The notes below the pieces were generated by a model, which was not told where the DNA came from, searched no databases, and saw only the letters and a list, made by a program, of their open reading frames with translations. A stretch of DNA of 64,000 nucleotides from CAZWKX01 sp964614095. GTDB lineage: Bacteria; Actinomycetota; Acidimicrobiia; Spongiisociales; UBA11373. The stretch spans positions 9,528-73,527 of the forward strand of contig CAZTJO010000007.1 in assembly GCA_964614095.1 (NCBI GenBank). Reading direction: 5' to 3'. Positions 25,498 to 34,887 of this stretch are shown here, piece by piece; the first letter of the stretch is position 1; every line of letters starts with the position of its first letter. The translations under genes were made by a program, and so were the position numbers.

Positions 25498-26073
25498 ATG
25501 CCTCCGGAACTCATCGAGACCCTCGCCGACGGCACCCGCGTCCTGATCCGGCCCATCCGGCCCGAGGACAAGGAGAAACTCGCCGCCGGCCTGAAGCAGC
25601 TCTCTCCACGGAGCCGATACCTGCGGTTTATGCGCCCGGTGGCCGACCTGAGCGATCGTGAGCTGGCCTACCTCACCGAGGTCGACTACACCGACCACTT
25701 CGCCTGGGCAGCACAAGCGGTGGATCTTCCCGGGCAACCCGGTGTCGGGGTGGCTCGGTACGTGCGCGATCCTCTAGATCCGGAGGTGGCGGAGGCCGCC
25801 GTTGCCGTGATCGACGATTTTCAAGGACTTGGTCTGGGCACGATCCTGATGAGGCTCCTCACCGAGACCGCCCTCGACAACGGCATCGGCCGCTTTCGGG
25901 CCTACGTCCTCCCGGAGAATCGCAAGGTGCTGAAGTCGCTCCAGAAACGCGGCGCCGAGTTCCGCTCCGCCGACGGCCTCGTCCGGGTCGATTTTCCCCT
26001 CGAGGAGTCACCACTGCGGGAGATCCTGCGCGGCAGCGCGGACGGTTCGCTGCCTGCCGAGCCCCACTCCTAG
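25498..26073 (+). CDS. GNAT family N-acetyltransferase
   Basis: 191 residues, a single GNAT domain ('LIRPIRPEDKEKLAAGL', acetyl-CoA loop 'FQGLGLGTILMRLL', 'FRAYVLPENRKV'). It is clearly related to the N-terminal GNAT domain of the acyl-CoA synthetase fusion at 16424-19156 (shared RPIxPED, DLSxxELxYxTxxDYxDxxA, QGxGxGTxL, FRAYVLPxN). It may be a stand-alone protein acetyltransferase of the same type. ATG 25498. Its stop shares CTAG (26070-26073) with the convergent ppx/gppA gene. Confidence 0.86.
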   Translation: MPPELIETLADGTRVLIRPIRPEDKEKLAAGLKQLSPRSRYLRFMRPVADLSDRELAYLTEVDYTDHFAWAAQAVDLPGQPGVGVARYVRDPLDPEVAEAAVAVIDDFQGLGLGTILMRLLTETALDNGIGRFRAYVLPENRKVLKSLQKRGAEFRSADGLVRVDFPLEESPLREILRGSADGSLPAEPHS

Positions 26074-26954
26074 AGCAGCCCCAGCACTATCCCATCGAGG
26101 ATGTCGGCCTCCGACACGATGATCTCCTCGCCTCCCACTCGAAGCAGCGCCCGCTCGGCCACCACCGCGCCCGCCAGCAGCACCGGAGCCCGGGCTGGAT
26201 CGAGCGAAGGAATGGCCGCGGTCTCCTCGACGCTGAACCCGGCCAGCCTCTTCACCAGAGCGGCCAGATCGCGGCGCGAGAGCACGGTGCCGTGCACAGC
26301 CTGCCTGCTGTAGGCGGCGAGATCGAGGACGATGGCGGCAAGGCTCGTGTAGGTTCCCCCGACCCCAACGATGGTGGCCGGCACGCCGGGAAGCAGAACC
26401 TGGTCGAACAGCCCGTCGACCAGGTTCGCGGCGGCGTGCACCGCTGCGGAAGTGGTGGGGCGCTGTGGCAGAGCGCGCTCGGTGAGCCGCACCGATCCGA
26501 TGTCGATGCTGAGCCGGTACTCGGGAGCATCAACCCCAAACACGAACTCGGTACTGCCGCCGCCGGGGTCTATGACCAGGCAAGGCACCTGCGCCTGCAG
26601 GCCGGCGATTACACCAGAAAAAGACAGCGCCGCTTCGTCTTCGCCCGTTATGACCTCAGGTCGAATCCCCAAGACCTCCTCGGCCCGATCAAGAAACAAC
26701 TCCCGATTGGCGGCGTCACGGACGGCCGAGGTGGCAACCGCTCTGGATCGATCCGCCGCCGCCACCGCAGACGCATAGCTGGCCAGCACTTCGAGGGTTG
26801 CGGCCATAGGGCCCTCCGCCAGCTTTCCACCGGCATCGACGCCCCGCCCCAAGCCGGTCACCACCACCTGCCGGGTGCCCTCCGGCGAACCCGCGGCACC
26901 GGTGACAAGCAGCCGCACCGAGTTGGTTCCGATGTCGACGGCGGCAACCGTCAT
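26070..26954 (-). CDS. Ppx/GppA-family phosphatase
   Basis: 294 residues, ASKHA-fold exopolyphosphatase/guanosine pentaphosphatase family, short actinobacterial form without the HD domain. Motifs: 'VAAVDIGTNSVRLLV' (phosphate 1), 'ATSAVRDAANRE', 'VIDPGGGSTEFVFG' (phosphate 2), 'VGVGGTYTSLAAI'. It may hydrolyse polyphosphate or pppGpp; the two cannot be told apart by sequence. ATG overlaps the DUF501 stop (ATGA), so it is the last gene of the mfd-to-ppx chain. Confidence 0.92.
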   Translation of the reverse strand: MTVAAVDIGTNSVRLLVTGAAGSPEGTRQVVVTGLGRGVDAGGKLAEGPMAATLEVLASYASAVAAADRSRAVATSAVRDAANRELFLDRAEEVLGIRPEVITGEDEAALSFSGVIAGLQAQVPCLVIDPGGGSTEFVFGVDAPEYRLSIDIGSVRLTERALPQRPTTSAAVHAAANLVDGLFDQVLLPGVPATIVGVGGTYTSLAAIVLDLAAYSRQAVHGTVLSRRDLAALVKRLAGFSVEETAAIPSLDPARAPVLLAGAVVAERALLRVGGEEIIVSEADILDGIVLGLL

Positions 26955-27472
26955 TTCGGCTCTCGCCAGCGCGCATTGGTCACCACCCTGCCCTCCACCG
27001 GCACCACGCAGGGCTCCTCACAATCGAACGGCTCCACCCACCCCGCCACCGCCTCACCCACGGGATTGTCGTTCCCCGCGGCGTGATCGGCGTAGTGGGC
27101 GTGCAGGCATTTCACCCCGCGTGCGGTCCCGCCGACGCCGCCCTGGGGCCGATGCTTCGTTTCAACAGGAACGGCGGCGTCTCTCTCGGCGGCGTAGCGC
27201 CGGTGTGCAGCATCGAGCCGCTCTCCAAAGACGGCCACGTTCTGGGCCCGCCGCTCCATGGCCTGGACGCCCCCAGCGGACTCAATACGGCCGATCCGAC
27301 GGATTGCCAGCGGGCAGCACAACCAGTAGCGGGTGGGAAACGGCGTGCCGTCTTCCAGCAGCGGCGGCACCCGTGTCACCACGGGCAGGCCGAGATGGCA
27401 GCGGGTCACGATATCGACCTCGGACCGCAACGGTCGCCCCAATTGGGCTGCTACCGCGTTGGCGTCATCCAT
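26951..27472 (-). CDS. DUF501 protein
   Basis: 173 residues. The block 'TRYWLCCPLAIRRIGRIESA' with a Cys-Cys pair and the C-terminal 'CLHAHYADHAAGNDNPVG' are characteristic of DUF501, which in Actinobacteria almost always sits between ftsB/eno and ppx. Function unknown. The ATG at 27472 overlaps the ftsB-like stop by 8 bp and its stop overlaps the ppx start by 4 bp, so translation is probably coupled. Confidence 0.9.
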   Translation of the reverse strand: MDDANAVAAQLGRPLRSEVDIVTRCHLGLPVVTRVPPLLEDGTPFPTRYWLCCPLAIRRIGRIESAGGVQAMERRAQNVAVFGERLDAAHRRYAAERDAAVPVETKHRPQGGVGGTARGVKCLHAHYADHAAGNDNPVGEAVAGWVEPFDCEEPCVVPVEGRVVTNARWREPK

Positions 27473-27869
27473 CCCCGACAAGGTCGCGCCCGGTGAGGAA
27501 ATCCCACAAGTCTCTCCACCAGGGTTGGCCCTCCTCGACCTCAAACACCGGCTCGGGCTTGGGTTCAACGACCTCGGCGTCCGGAGGCGTCACCACCACG
27601 TAGCCGATCTCGCCGGGACGTACCAAGCCGAGCTGCTCGCGGGCGATGCGCTCCACCTCTTCGGGGGTGTACAGGGCGGCGATCTCCACCTCGAGGCGGC
27701 GGTTCTCATCTTCGAGCGCGGCGAGCTTCTCCTGAGCCAGGTCAACGGCGCGCCGCTGGGCGATGATTTGGCGGAACGGGAAGATGCCGGCGGCGGTGAC
27801 TACCAGAGCCACCAGAACCACCAGGGCCAGAAGCCCCGACAGCCGCATCCCGTCCCGCCGCGTGCTCAT
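27465..27869 (-). CDS. FtsB/DivIC-like septum formation protein
   Basis: 134 residues: short cytosolic head, one TM helix about residues 10-30 ('GLLALVVLVALVVTAAGIF'), then a coiled coil about 36-65 ('RAVDLAQEKLAALEDENRRL') followed by 'YTPEEVERIAREQLGLVRPGE', the typical FtsB/DivIC tail, and an extra acidic Pro-rich C-terminus. These proteins join the divisome with FtsL and FtsQ. The ATG overlaps the eno stop (ATGA). Confidence 0.88.
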   Translation of the reverse strand: MSTRRDGMRLSGLLALVVLVALVVTAAGIFPFRQIIAQRRAVDLAQEKLAALEDENRRLEVEIAALYTPEEVERIAREQLGLVRPGEIGYVVVTPPDAEVVEPKPEPVFEVEEGQPWWRDLWDFLTGRDLVGDG

Positions 27870-29143
27870 CGCGGCTCGCCTCCATAGGGCTGCCAGCCGG
27901 CGTACCGCGCCTGGTCGCCGAGGCGCTCCTCGATGCGGAGCAGCTGGTTGTACTTGGCCGTACGCTCGCTCCGTGCCGGCGCCCCGGTCTTGATCTGACC
28001 GGCGTTTGTGGCCACTACCAGATGGCTGATAAACGTGTCCTCGGTCTCTCCGGATCGGTGGCTCACCACTCGGCCGTAGCCGGAGGCTTCGGCCAGCTCC
28101 ATCGTGTGCAGCGTTTCGGACAAACTCCCGATCTGGTTCACCTTGATGAGGATGGCATTGGCCACACCCTCTTCGATGCCCCGGCGCAGCAAGTCCTCGT
28201 TGGTGACGAAGGTGTCGTCGCCGACCAGCTGCAGGCGGTCCTTGAGCCTCTCGGTGAGCAGCGCCCAGCCGTCCCAGTCGTCCTCGGCGAGCCCATCTTC
28301 GATGGAGACAAGGGGAAACTCCTCGGCGAGGCCGGCCAGGTATTCCACCATCTCGGCGGCCTTCAGCGACCGGCCCTCAAGCTGATACTTGCCCTTCTTG
28401 TAGATCTCCGTCGCCGCTACGTCGAGGGCAAAAGCTACCTGCCGGCCCGGTTCGTAGCCGGCGGCGGCCACGGCCTCGACCAGTACCTCGAGAGCGTCCC
28501 GGTTCTCGGCCAGGTTGGGCGCAAAACCGCCCTCATCGCCGACGTTGGTGGACAGCCCGCGGTCGGAAAGCACCTTCTTCAACGTCTGATACACCTCGGC
28601 CCCGGCCCGGAGTGCCTCACGGAATGTGGGCAGCCCTGCCGGCACCAGCATGAACTCCTGGATATCGACCGAATTGGCGGCGTGAACGCCGCCGTTGAGC
28701 ACATTCAGCATCGGCACCGGGAGCACCCGGGCCGAAGGCCCGCCAAGGTAGCGGAACAGGGGAATCCCCAAGGCTCCGGCGGCTGCCCGCGCCGTGGCCA
28801 GAGACACGGCGAGTATGGCATTGGCGCCCAGCTCCGCCTTGTTGGGGGTGGCATCCAGATCGAGCATGACCTGGTCGATGGCCTCCTGGTCGGTGGCATC
28901 CATGCCGGCCACCGCCGGAGCAATACGCTCGTTCACATGGCCGACGGCCCGCTCGACACCCTTTCCGCCGTAGCGGCTTCCGCCGTCCCGAAGCTCGATC
29001 GCTTCAAGCGCCCCTGTCGACGCCCCAGATGGAACCGCCGCCCGTCCGAATGCTCCTCCAGCAAGGAACACTTCGGCTTCGATGGTCGGATTCCCCCGAG
29101 AGTCGAGGACCTCGCGGGCCCGTACTTCAGCAATCTCGAACAC
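27866..29143 (-). CDS. eno: phosphopyruvate hydratase (enolase)
   Basis: 425 residues, complete enolase converting 2-phosphoglycerate to PEP. 'VRAREVLDSRGNPTIEAEV' at the N-terminus, 'VPSGASTGALEAIELRDG' loop, Mg2+ ligand regions 'LVSIEDGLAEDDW' and 'VGDDTFVTN', and the signature 'SHRSGETEDTFISHL'. GTG 29143 is the start (AAGGAGG five bases upstream). Reached within the leftward chain with ftsB overlapping and mazG 30 bp upstream. Confidence 0.97.
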   Translation of the reverse strand: MFEIAEVRAREVLDSRGNPTIEAEVFLAGGAFGRAAVPSGASTGALEAIELRDGGSRYGGKGVERAVGHVNERIAPAVAGMDATDQEAIDQVMLDLDATPNKAELGANAILAVSLATARAAAGALGIPLFRYLGGPSARVLPVPMLNVLNGGVHAANSVDIQEFMLVPAGLPTFREALRAGAEVYQTLKKVLSDRGLSTNVGDEGGFAPNLAENRDALEVLVEAVAAAGYEPGRQVAFALDVAATEIYKKGKYQLEGRSLKAAEMVEYLAGLAEEFPLVSIEDGLAEDDWDGWALLTERLKDRLQLVGDDTFVTNEDLLRRGIEEGVANAILIKVNQIGSLSETLHTMELAEASGYGRVVSHRSGETEDTFISHLVVATNAGQIKTGAPARSERTAKYNQLLRIEERLGDQARYAGWQPYGGEPR

Positions 29144-29173
29144 GGGCCCTCCTTGGATCGCACAAGTTAACAC

Positions 29174-30628
29174 TCATTCGCCCGAGCCACGAGCATCTGG
29201 CTCGGCAGCCTTGGCCGCCTCCCATCTCTCGTCCATCTCCTCGAGGCTGAGCCCGGCAAGCGTACCCTCATCCTCAATCACCCGAAACCGCCGCTCAAAA
29301 CGGCCGCAGGCGCGGCGCAGCGCCTGCTCGGGATCGGCCCCCAGATGCCGGGCCAGATTGACCACCGAGAACAGCAGATCCCCCAACTCGGCGGCCTGGG
29401 CCCCGGTGTTGCCGGCCGCCTGCAGCAGCTCGCCCAGCTCTTCGTGCACCTTGGCGACAACACCGTCGAGATCGCGCCAGTCGAAGCCGACACGGGCGGC
29501 CCGGCGCTGCAAGGCGTCGGCGCGAGCCAGGGCGGGCAGCGCCTCGGGCACCCCGTCCATAAGCGACTCACGCCGCTTCTCTTCGCCCTTGAGGATCTCC
29601 CAATTGGAGAGGACCTCTTCCACGCCATCCACCTCGACGTCCCCGAAGACGTGGGGATGCCGGAACACCAGCTTGCGCCGCAGCGACTCGGCAACGGCCT
29701 CGGCATCAAAGGCACCGGTCTCTGCGGCCAGATTGGCGTGAAAAACGATCTGAAGCAGCAGATCGCCCAGCTCCTCCTCGACATCGGCATAGGCGGCGTG
29801 GTCGGGCTCGCCGCCGGGAGCCTCCGGCGGGAGCGACTCGAGGGCGGCCAGCGCCTCATAGGCCTCCTCGATGAGGTGGCCGGCCAGGCTGTGATGGGTC
29901 TGCCGGCGATCCCAGGGGCACTCCCGGCGCAACCGGCCCATGGTCTCGAGCAGTCCGGGCCACCCGGGCGTCTCCGCCGGGTCGATCACCAGCGACGCCC
30001 TCAGGCCCGCATGGCGCTCCCCCAGCGCCTCGAGAGTGACGCGCTCTTCAAGGTCTGCTCCGCCCAGATCACTCAGCCACAACACCTCTGTGTCCGGCGG
30101 AAGCAGCCGTAGCAGGATGTCGCGCGCCTCATAGAGCACTAGCGGGGTGTCGATCTGGGCGATCACGGTGGGAAGGTGAAGCAGCAGAGGAAACGGCAGT
30201 TCGCGGGCATCGAGCACCTGCAGGCCCCGGTGCAGAGGATCGATGCCGGTGCGCTCGAGTACAAGATCGAGGAATGAAGTCCCGGGCAGAACCTCCACGG
30301 CAACGCCGGAAGAGACGGCGGCGCGGCGGATCAGGGGAACCGAACGTTCGCCAACCAAAGGGCTGCCGGGAACCGCGTATACCACCGGACCGGACCCCGC
30401 TAGAGACACCACCCGCTCGGCGATGGCGGAGTAGACCTGATCGAAGTCCCCGGCAGCGTCGTAGATATCGTCACAGGAAACAATCGATCGCAGCTCGGCC
30501 AGCTCGGCAGCGGCCGGATGCTGCAGCGTGCGCACCACGACGGTCGCCTCCGGGTCAAGCAGCCGCTCCCGTGCCGCGGCACCGGTGGCGTCGAAACCGG
30601 CCGGACCCAGGCCGGCGATGAGGATCAT
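29174..30628 (-). CDS. mazG: YabN-like tetrapyrrole-methylase/MazG nucleotide pyrophosphohydrolase
   Basis: 484 residues. The N-terminal about 220 residues form a tetrapyrrole (corrin/porphyrin) methylase-like domain ('ILIAGLGPAGFDATGAAARE', 'PVVYAVPGSPLVGE'); the C-terminal part has two MazG repeats ('LETMGRLRRECPWDRRQTHH', 'HLIEEAYEALAALE', 'EELGDLLLQIVFHANLA' with the EExxE metal motif). It would hydrolyse non-canonical NTPs. The methylase-like domain resembles Bacillus YabN; its activity is not established. ATG overlaps the PpiC gene stop by 4 bp. Confidence 0.93.
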   Translation of the reverse strand: MILIAGLGPAGFDATGAAARERLLDPEATVVVRTLQHPAAAELAELRSIVSCDDIYDAAGDFDQVYSAIAERVVSLAGSGPVVYAVPGSPLVGERSVPLIRRAAVSSGVAVEVLPGTSFLDLVLERTGIDPLHRGLQVLDARELPFPLLLHLPTVIAQIDTPLVLYEARDILLRLLPPDTEVLWLSDLGGADLEERVTLEALGERHAGLRASLVIDPAETPGWPGLLETMGRLRRECPWDRRQTHHSLAGHLIEEAYEALAALESLPPEAPGGEPDHAAYADVEEELGDLLLQIVFHANLAAETGAFDAEAVAESLRRKLVFRHPHVFGDVEVDGVEEVLSNWEILKGEEKRRESLMDGVPEALPALARADALQRRAARVGFDWRDLDGVVAKVHEELGELLQAAGNTGAQAAELGDLLFSVVNLARHLGADPEQALRRACGRFERRFRVIEDEGTLAGLSLEEMDERWEAAKAAEPDARGSGE

Positions 30629-31536
30629 GCCGTGCCGACGACGACCCCGGACTCGGTCCACGTGCCGAACCGCTCCGCCACCTCGACGTCGGCGTTCTGC
30701 AGGACGACCCCCATCCACGAAGTGAACAGAGCATTGGAAAAGGCCGGATCCACAGATGCAACCGGATCCTCGAGGTACTCCTCTTCGGTTGCCGCGGAAC
30801 GCTCGTAGACCACAAGCACGTGGAATCCGTAGCTCGTCTCCACCGGTCCGTAGATCTCGTCGATCTCGGCGCTCAGCGTCGCCTCGGCGAACTCTGCCTC
30901 GTACCCGGAGGCGAACCCGCAGCCGAGATCGCCTCCAACAGCAGCGGCCTGGATGTCGAGCGAGACCTCGTCGCTGACGACGGCGAAGTCCTCGCCGTCC
31001 TCAAGACGGTCGACCACGTCCTGTGCCTCCTCCTCGGTCTCCACCAGGATGTGGCGGGCGCACACATTGGTCACCTGACTCGGATCCTCGAAGGCCGCGG
31101 CCAGGATTTCGGGCTCCAGGAGCATGGCTTCGATGGCTTCAGGAACCAGGGCATCCATGGCATCGAACTCGGCGAGCAGATGAAGGAACCCGTCGCCCAC
31201 GCCCGGGTAGCCGGCGTACTCCTCCACGGTTATCTGCGAGAAGGCCAACTCGGCGGTGAGCGACTGGTACTTCTCATCAACAGCGAGATCTGTGACCACC
31301 AGGCCAAAGTCGTCCTCGAGCGCAACGGTGAACATCTCATTGATGGCCAGCAGACTCAGCACACCACGGAGGTTGTCGTCGATCTCCACACTGCCCGCTT
31401 CGTACATAGCTTTGACATCGGACAGGAAGAAGACGGTGTCACCGACCCGAAGTACCTCCTCATCAGCCTTCGAGCAGGCCGACAGCAACAGTGCAACCCC
31501 CAGCACGGCGACAGACAATCTACGCAAACAGATCAC
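30625..31536 (-). CDS. PpiC/SurA-like peptidyl-prolyl isomerase lipoprotein
   Basis: 303 residues. Lipobox 'LLLSAC' gives lipidation at Cys of the mature N-terminus. A SurA-like N-terminal helical region is followed by a parvulin domain about residues 160-245 ('ARHILVETEEEAQDVVDRL', 'GGDLGCGFA', 'GFHVLVVYER'). Probably a membrane-anchored folding factor outside the cytoplasmic membrane. GTG start overlaps the mfd stop (GTGA). Linkage to mfd and mazG is conserved in Actinobacteria. Confidence 0.86.
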   Translation of the reverse strand: MICLRRLSVAVLGVALLLSACSKADEEVLRVGDTVFFLSDVKAMYEAGSVEIDDNLRGVLSLLAINEMFTVALEDDFGLVVTDLAVDEKYQSLTAELAFSQITVEEYAGYPGVGDGFLHLLAEFDAMDALVPEAIEAMLLEPEILAAAFEDPSQVTNVCARHILVETEEEAQDVVDRLEDGEDFAVVSDEVSLDIQAAAVGGDLGCGFASGYEAEFAEATLSAEIDEIYGPVETSYGFHVLVVYERSAATEEEYLEDPVASVDPAFSNALFTSWMGVVLQNADVEVAERFGTWTESGVVVGTA

Positions 31537-34500
31537 CCTTCAGAATCGTGTGGCCACATTCTACGGAGGAACTCCGCCAGCACGGTCGCCGGCGACTCCC
31601 CAGGGGCCGGAAGGAACAATGCCTTGCCGGATACCACGGCTCGCGGAGCCAGCCGCTGCAGGCGCACTTCCTGCGAAGCGCTTAATTCGATCGGCGCCAG
31701 CTTCACCTCATCTCGCATGCGCACCACCTCGGACAGCCCGACGCGCAGCGCCTCAACACGCAGCCGAGCAATATCCAGGAGAGCTTCGGCGTTAGCCGGC
31801 AGAGGGCCATAACGATCGACCCACTCGGCGGCGACATCGTCCACTTCGGTCTGGGCCGAGGCGGCTGCCAGCCGTCGGTAGGCCTCGAGCCGCGCCGCCT
31901 GGTCGATCACGTAGTCATCGGGCAGATGGGCGGTCACCGGCAGCTCGATACGGACTTCCGGCTGTGGCGCCTCTGAGACTGCGCCCGACTCGATCTCGCG
32001 CACCGCCTCGGCTACCAGCTCGATGTAGAGGTCAAAACCGACGGCATTCAGATGCCCCGACTGCACGTTGCCGAGCACACTGCCCGCACCGCGGATCTCC
32101 AAGTCTCTCATGGCCAGTTGAAAACCCGATCCCAGGTCGCCGAACTCCCCCACCGCCTCGAGGCGCCGATAGGCATCCTCGGGCAGGACGTGGTCGGCCG
32201 GGTGGAACAGGTAGGCATAGGCACGCTGGCTGGAGCGGCCCACCCGGCCCCGCAGCTGGTAGAGCTGGGCTAGACCAAGCAAATCGGCACGCTCCACGAT
32301 CAGCGTGTTCACCTGGGGAAGATCGAGGCCCGACTCGATGATCGTCGTGGCCACCAGCACGTCGTGATCGCCGTTCCAGAAATCGAGCATGACCTGCTCC
32401 AGTTCACCCTCATTCATGCGCCCGTGGGCAACGGCGCAGCGGGCCTCGGGCACCAGCTCGCGTATCCGGGCCACGGCACGATCGATGGATTGGATTCGGT
32501 TGTGCACATAGAAGACCTGGCCTTCACGCAGCATCTCGCGCCGGATGGCGGCCGACACCGCCTGCTCGTCGTACGGACCCACAAAGGTGAGAATGGGATG
32601 GCGGTCTTCGGGCGGTGTGGAGATGCGGCTCACGCTGCGGATCCCGGTGAGCGCCATCTCCAAGGTGCGCGGGATGGGCGTGGCGGTCAGGGTGAGCACG
32701 TCGACCGACGTCCGCAGCGCCTTGATTCGATCCTTGGCCGACACCCCGAACCGCTGTTCTTCATCGACGACCAGCAAGCCCAGATCACGGAACTCGATGT
32801 CTTCGCTCAGCAAACGGTGGGTGCCGATCACAACATCAACCGTGCCGTTGCCAAGGCCGGCCACAACGCCGCGCTGCTGTCTCGTGGTGAGGAAACGGCT
32901 CAGCATCTCCACCCGCACCGGGTAGGGGGCAAACCGTTCCGAAAACGTCTGCTGGTGCTGCTGGGCCAGCAACGTGGTGGGAACCAGCACCGCGACTTGT
33001 TTGCCCGACTGCACCGCCTTGAACGCAGCCCGCACCGCCACCTCGGTCTTGCCGAAGCCGACGTCGCCAAAAATGAGCCGGTCCATGGCCTGGTCCGATT
33101 CCATGTCCCGCTTCGTGTCGCCAATGGCGGTCATCTGGTCGGGCGTCTCCTCATAGGGGAAGAGGCCCTCCATCTCGTGCTGCCAGGGGGTGTCGGGCTC
33201 AGAAGCGTGGCCGGCGACACTGGCCCGCTCCCGATGCAGCGAGACAACCTCCTCGGCGACGGCGGCGACGGCCCGGCGCACCCGCCCCCGGATCCGCTCC
33301 CAGTCGGCACCGCCCATCCGCGACAGGCGGGGAGCTTCGCCACCGGCGTACCGGCGCACCGCGGCGAGCTGGTCGGTAGGCACGTAGAGCCGATCGTCTC
33401 CGGCATAAGCAACCAGCAGGTAGTCGCGCTCGATGCCGGCGAGGGCACTGGTGACGAGACCCTCAAACCGGCCGATGCCGTGGCGGTGATGCACCACATA
33501 GTCACCCGCGGAGAGGTCCGAATAGCTGGCCGCGGCTGCGGCGGCAGCCTGGGGCCGGGCGCGGCGGTGGGCGCGGCGGCGGCCGGCGATCTCCTCCTCA
33601 CCGAGCACGGCGACGCCCAGATCGGGGGCGACAAAGCCTCGATGCACTCCCAGTGACAACACGATCGATTCACCGTTTTCGACCCGGTCGGCGCGAGGCA
33701 GGGCAATGCCCGCTTCTCCAAGAACTCGCGAAACGCGCTCTGCGGCGGCAGAGCCGTCCATTGCCACCACCACCTGGATATGCCGTTCCAGCAGACGCCT
33801 GATTCCGGCGGCCACCGACTCGGCATCTCCCGGTGTGGCATCGAGACCGGTGATGGCCAGGGCCTCGTCTTCGAGCCCAGCCGCCACCGGAGGCGCCTCC
33901 AGCAGGCGCTCTCCCGGGTCAAGCGAGAGGTAGAGAGCCGGATGCTCGGCCGCCTCCTTGCCCCAGGTCGGAGCCAGCGCAGTGGCCAGCTCGGTCTCCT
34001 CGTCGACCAAATCACGGGATCTGCCGGCGCATCGGGACGGATCAAACAGCACCACAAGGATCCCCCCAGCCGCCTCGTCCAATGCCGTGCGCTCCGCGGC
34101 CAGCCAGGGCAGCCATGACTCCATGCCGGGAAAAGCGATGCCATCGGCAAGACGATCCCAGGTCGCCGCCGCCCAGGGCTCGTGCGCGGCGAGGGCCGCA
34201 GCGGCAGCCTGTATCTCGTCGTCGGGGCGGAACTCCCGTGCCGGGTAGGCCACCAGCTCACCAACGGCTTCGCTGGAACGCTGAGTGGCCACCGAGAAGG
34301 TGCGAATCTCTTCGATCTGGTCACCCCAGAAGTCGACCCTGGCCGGTTCCCGGCCCTGGGCGGGGTATACATCAACAAGCCCGCCTCGCACCGCCATCTC
34401 GCCACGGACCTCAACTCGGTCGGTGCGGTGGTACCCGGCAGCGGCAAGGAGATCGATTAGAGCCTCCAACTCGATCCCTTGACCGGCCCGGACGGCGATG

Positions 34501-34865
34501 GGCTCCACCGCCGACGGGCTCACCCGTTGGGTGACGGCACGCACGGAGGCCACGACGATGCCGGGCTCTCCCAAAGCCAGGGCATGCCGGGCCTCGGCGC
34601 GGTGCGCCATGGTCGCCACATTCGGCGACACGTGCTCAAAGGGGAGCGTCTCCCAGGCGGGAAGATGGCGGTATTCGACAAATAGGCTCAGGTCGGCGGC
34701 AAGTTCTTCGGCTTCCCGCTCGCCCGGCACCACGGCCAACACCGGCCCTTCGAGCCCGGCAAGGAAGAAGGCGCGCAATCCCGCCGGCACCACAAGGCGG
34801 CCGGGAATACGCGGAGGCGGGCGATCACGCCACCGTTCGACTAGGGGCGCCAAAGGAGCCGGCAT
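31533..34865 (-). CDS. mfd: transcription-repair coupling factor
   Basis: 1110 residues, full-length Mfd. UvrB-like N-terminal domains ('AWETLPFEHVSPNVATMAHR', 'VRGGLVDVYPAQGREPARVD'), the RNA-polymerase-interacting domain about 480-570 ('DYVVHHRHGIGRFEGL', 'YVPTDQLAAVRRY'), and SF2 translocase motifs ('FGDVGFGKTEVAVRAAFKAV' Walker A, 'DEEQRFGV', 'LTLTATPIPRTL', 'QLRGRVGRSSQRAYAYLF'). Start ATG 34865. It begins the overlapping leftward chain. It rescues stalled RNAP and recruits UvrA. Confidence 0.97.
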   Translation of the reverse strand: MPAPLAPLVERWRDRPPPRIPGRLVVPAGLRAFFLAGLEGPVLAVVPGEREAEELAADLSLFVEYRHLPAWETLPFEHVSPNVATMAHRAEARHALALGEPGIVVASVRAVTQRVSPSAVEPIAVRAGQGIELEALIDLLAAAGYHRTDRVEVRGEMAVRGGLVDVYPAQGREPARVDFWGDQIEEIRTFSVATQRSSEAVGELVAYPAREFRPDDEIQAAAAALAAHEPWAAATWDRLADGIAFPGMESWLPWLAAERTALDEAAGGILVVLFDPSRCAGRSRDLVDEETELATALAPTWGKEAAEHPALYLSLDPGERLLEAPPVAAGLEDEALAITGLDATPGDAESVAAGIRRLLERHIQVVVAMDGSAAAERVSRVLGEAGIALPRADRVENGESIVLSLGVHRGFVAPDLGVAVLGEEEIAGRRRAHRRARPQAAAAAAASYSDLSAGDYVVHHRHGIGRFEGLVTSALAGIERDYLLVAYAGDDRLYVPTDQLAAVRRYAGGEAPRLSRMGGADWERIRGRVRRAVAAVAEEVVSLHRERASVAGHASEPDTPWQHEMEGLFPYEETPDQMTAIGDTKRDMESDQAMDRLIFGDVGFGKTEVAVRAAFKAVQSGKQVAVLVPTTLLAQQHQQTFSERFAPYPVRVEMLSRFLTTRQQRGVVAGLGNGTVDVVIGTHRLLSEDIEFRDLGLLVVDEEQRFGVSAKDRIKALRTSVDVLTLTATPIPRTLEMALTGIRSVSRISTPPEDRHPILTFVGPYDEQAVSAAIRREMLREGQVFYVHNRIQSIDRAVARIRELVPEARCAVAHGRMNEGELEQVMLDFWNGDHDVLVATTIIESGLDLPQVNTLIVERADLLGLAQLYQLRGRVGRSSQRAYAYLFHPADHVLPEDAYRRLEAVGEFGDLGSGFQLAMRDLEIRGAGSVLGNVQSGHLNAVGFDLYIELVAEAVREIESGAVSEAPQPEVRIELPVTAHLPDDYVIDQAARLEAYRRLAAASAQTEVDDVAAEWVDRYGPLPANAEALLDIARLRVEALRVGLSEVVRMRDEVKLAPIELSASQEVRLQRLAPRAVVSGKALFLPAPGESPATVLAEFLRRMWPHDSEG

Positions 34866-34887
34866 GCAGATCGGGATCGTACCGCCC

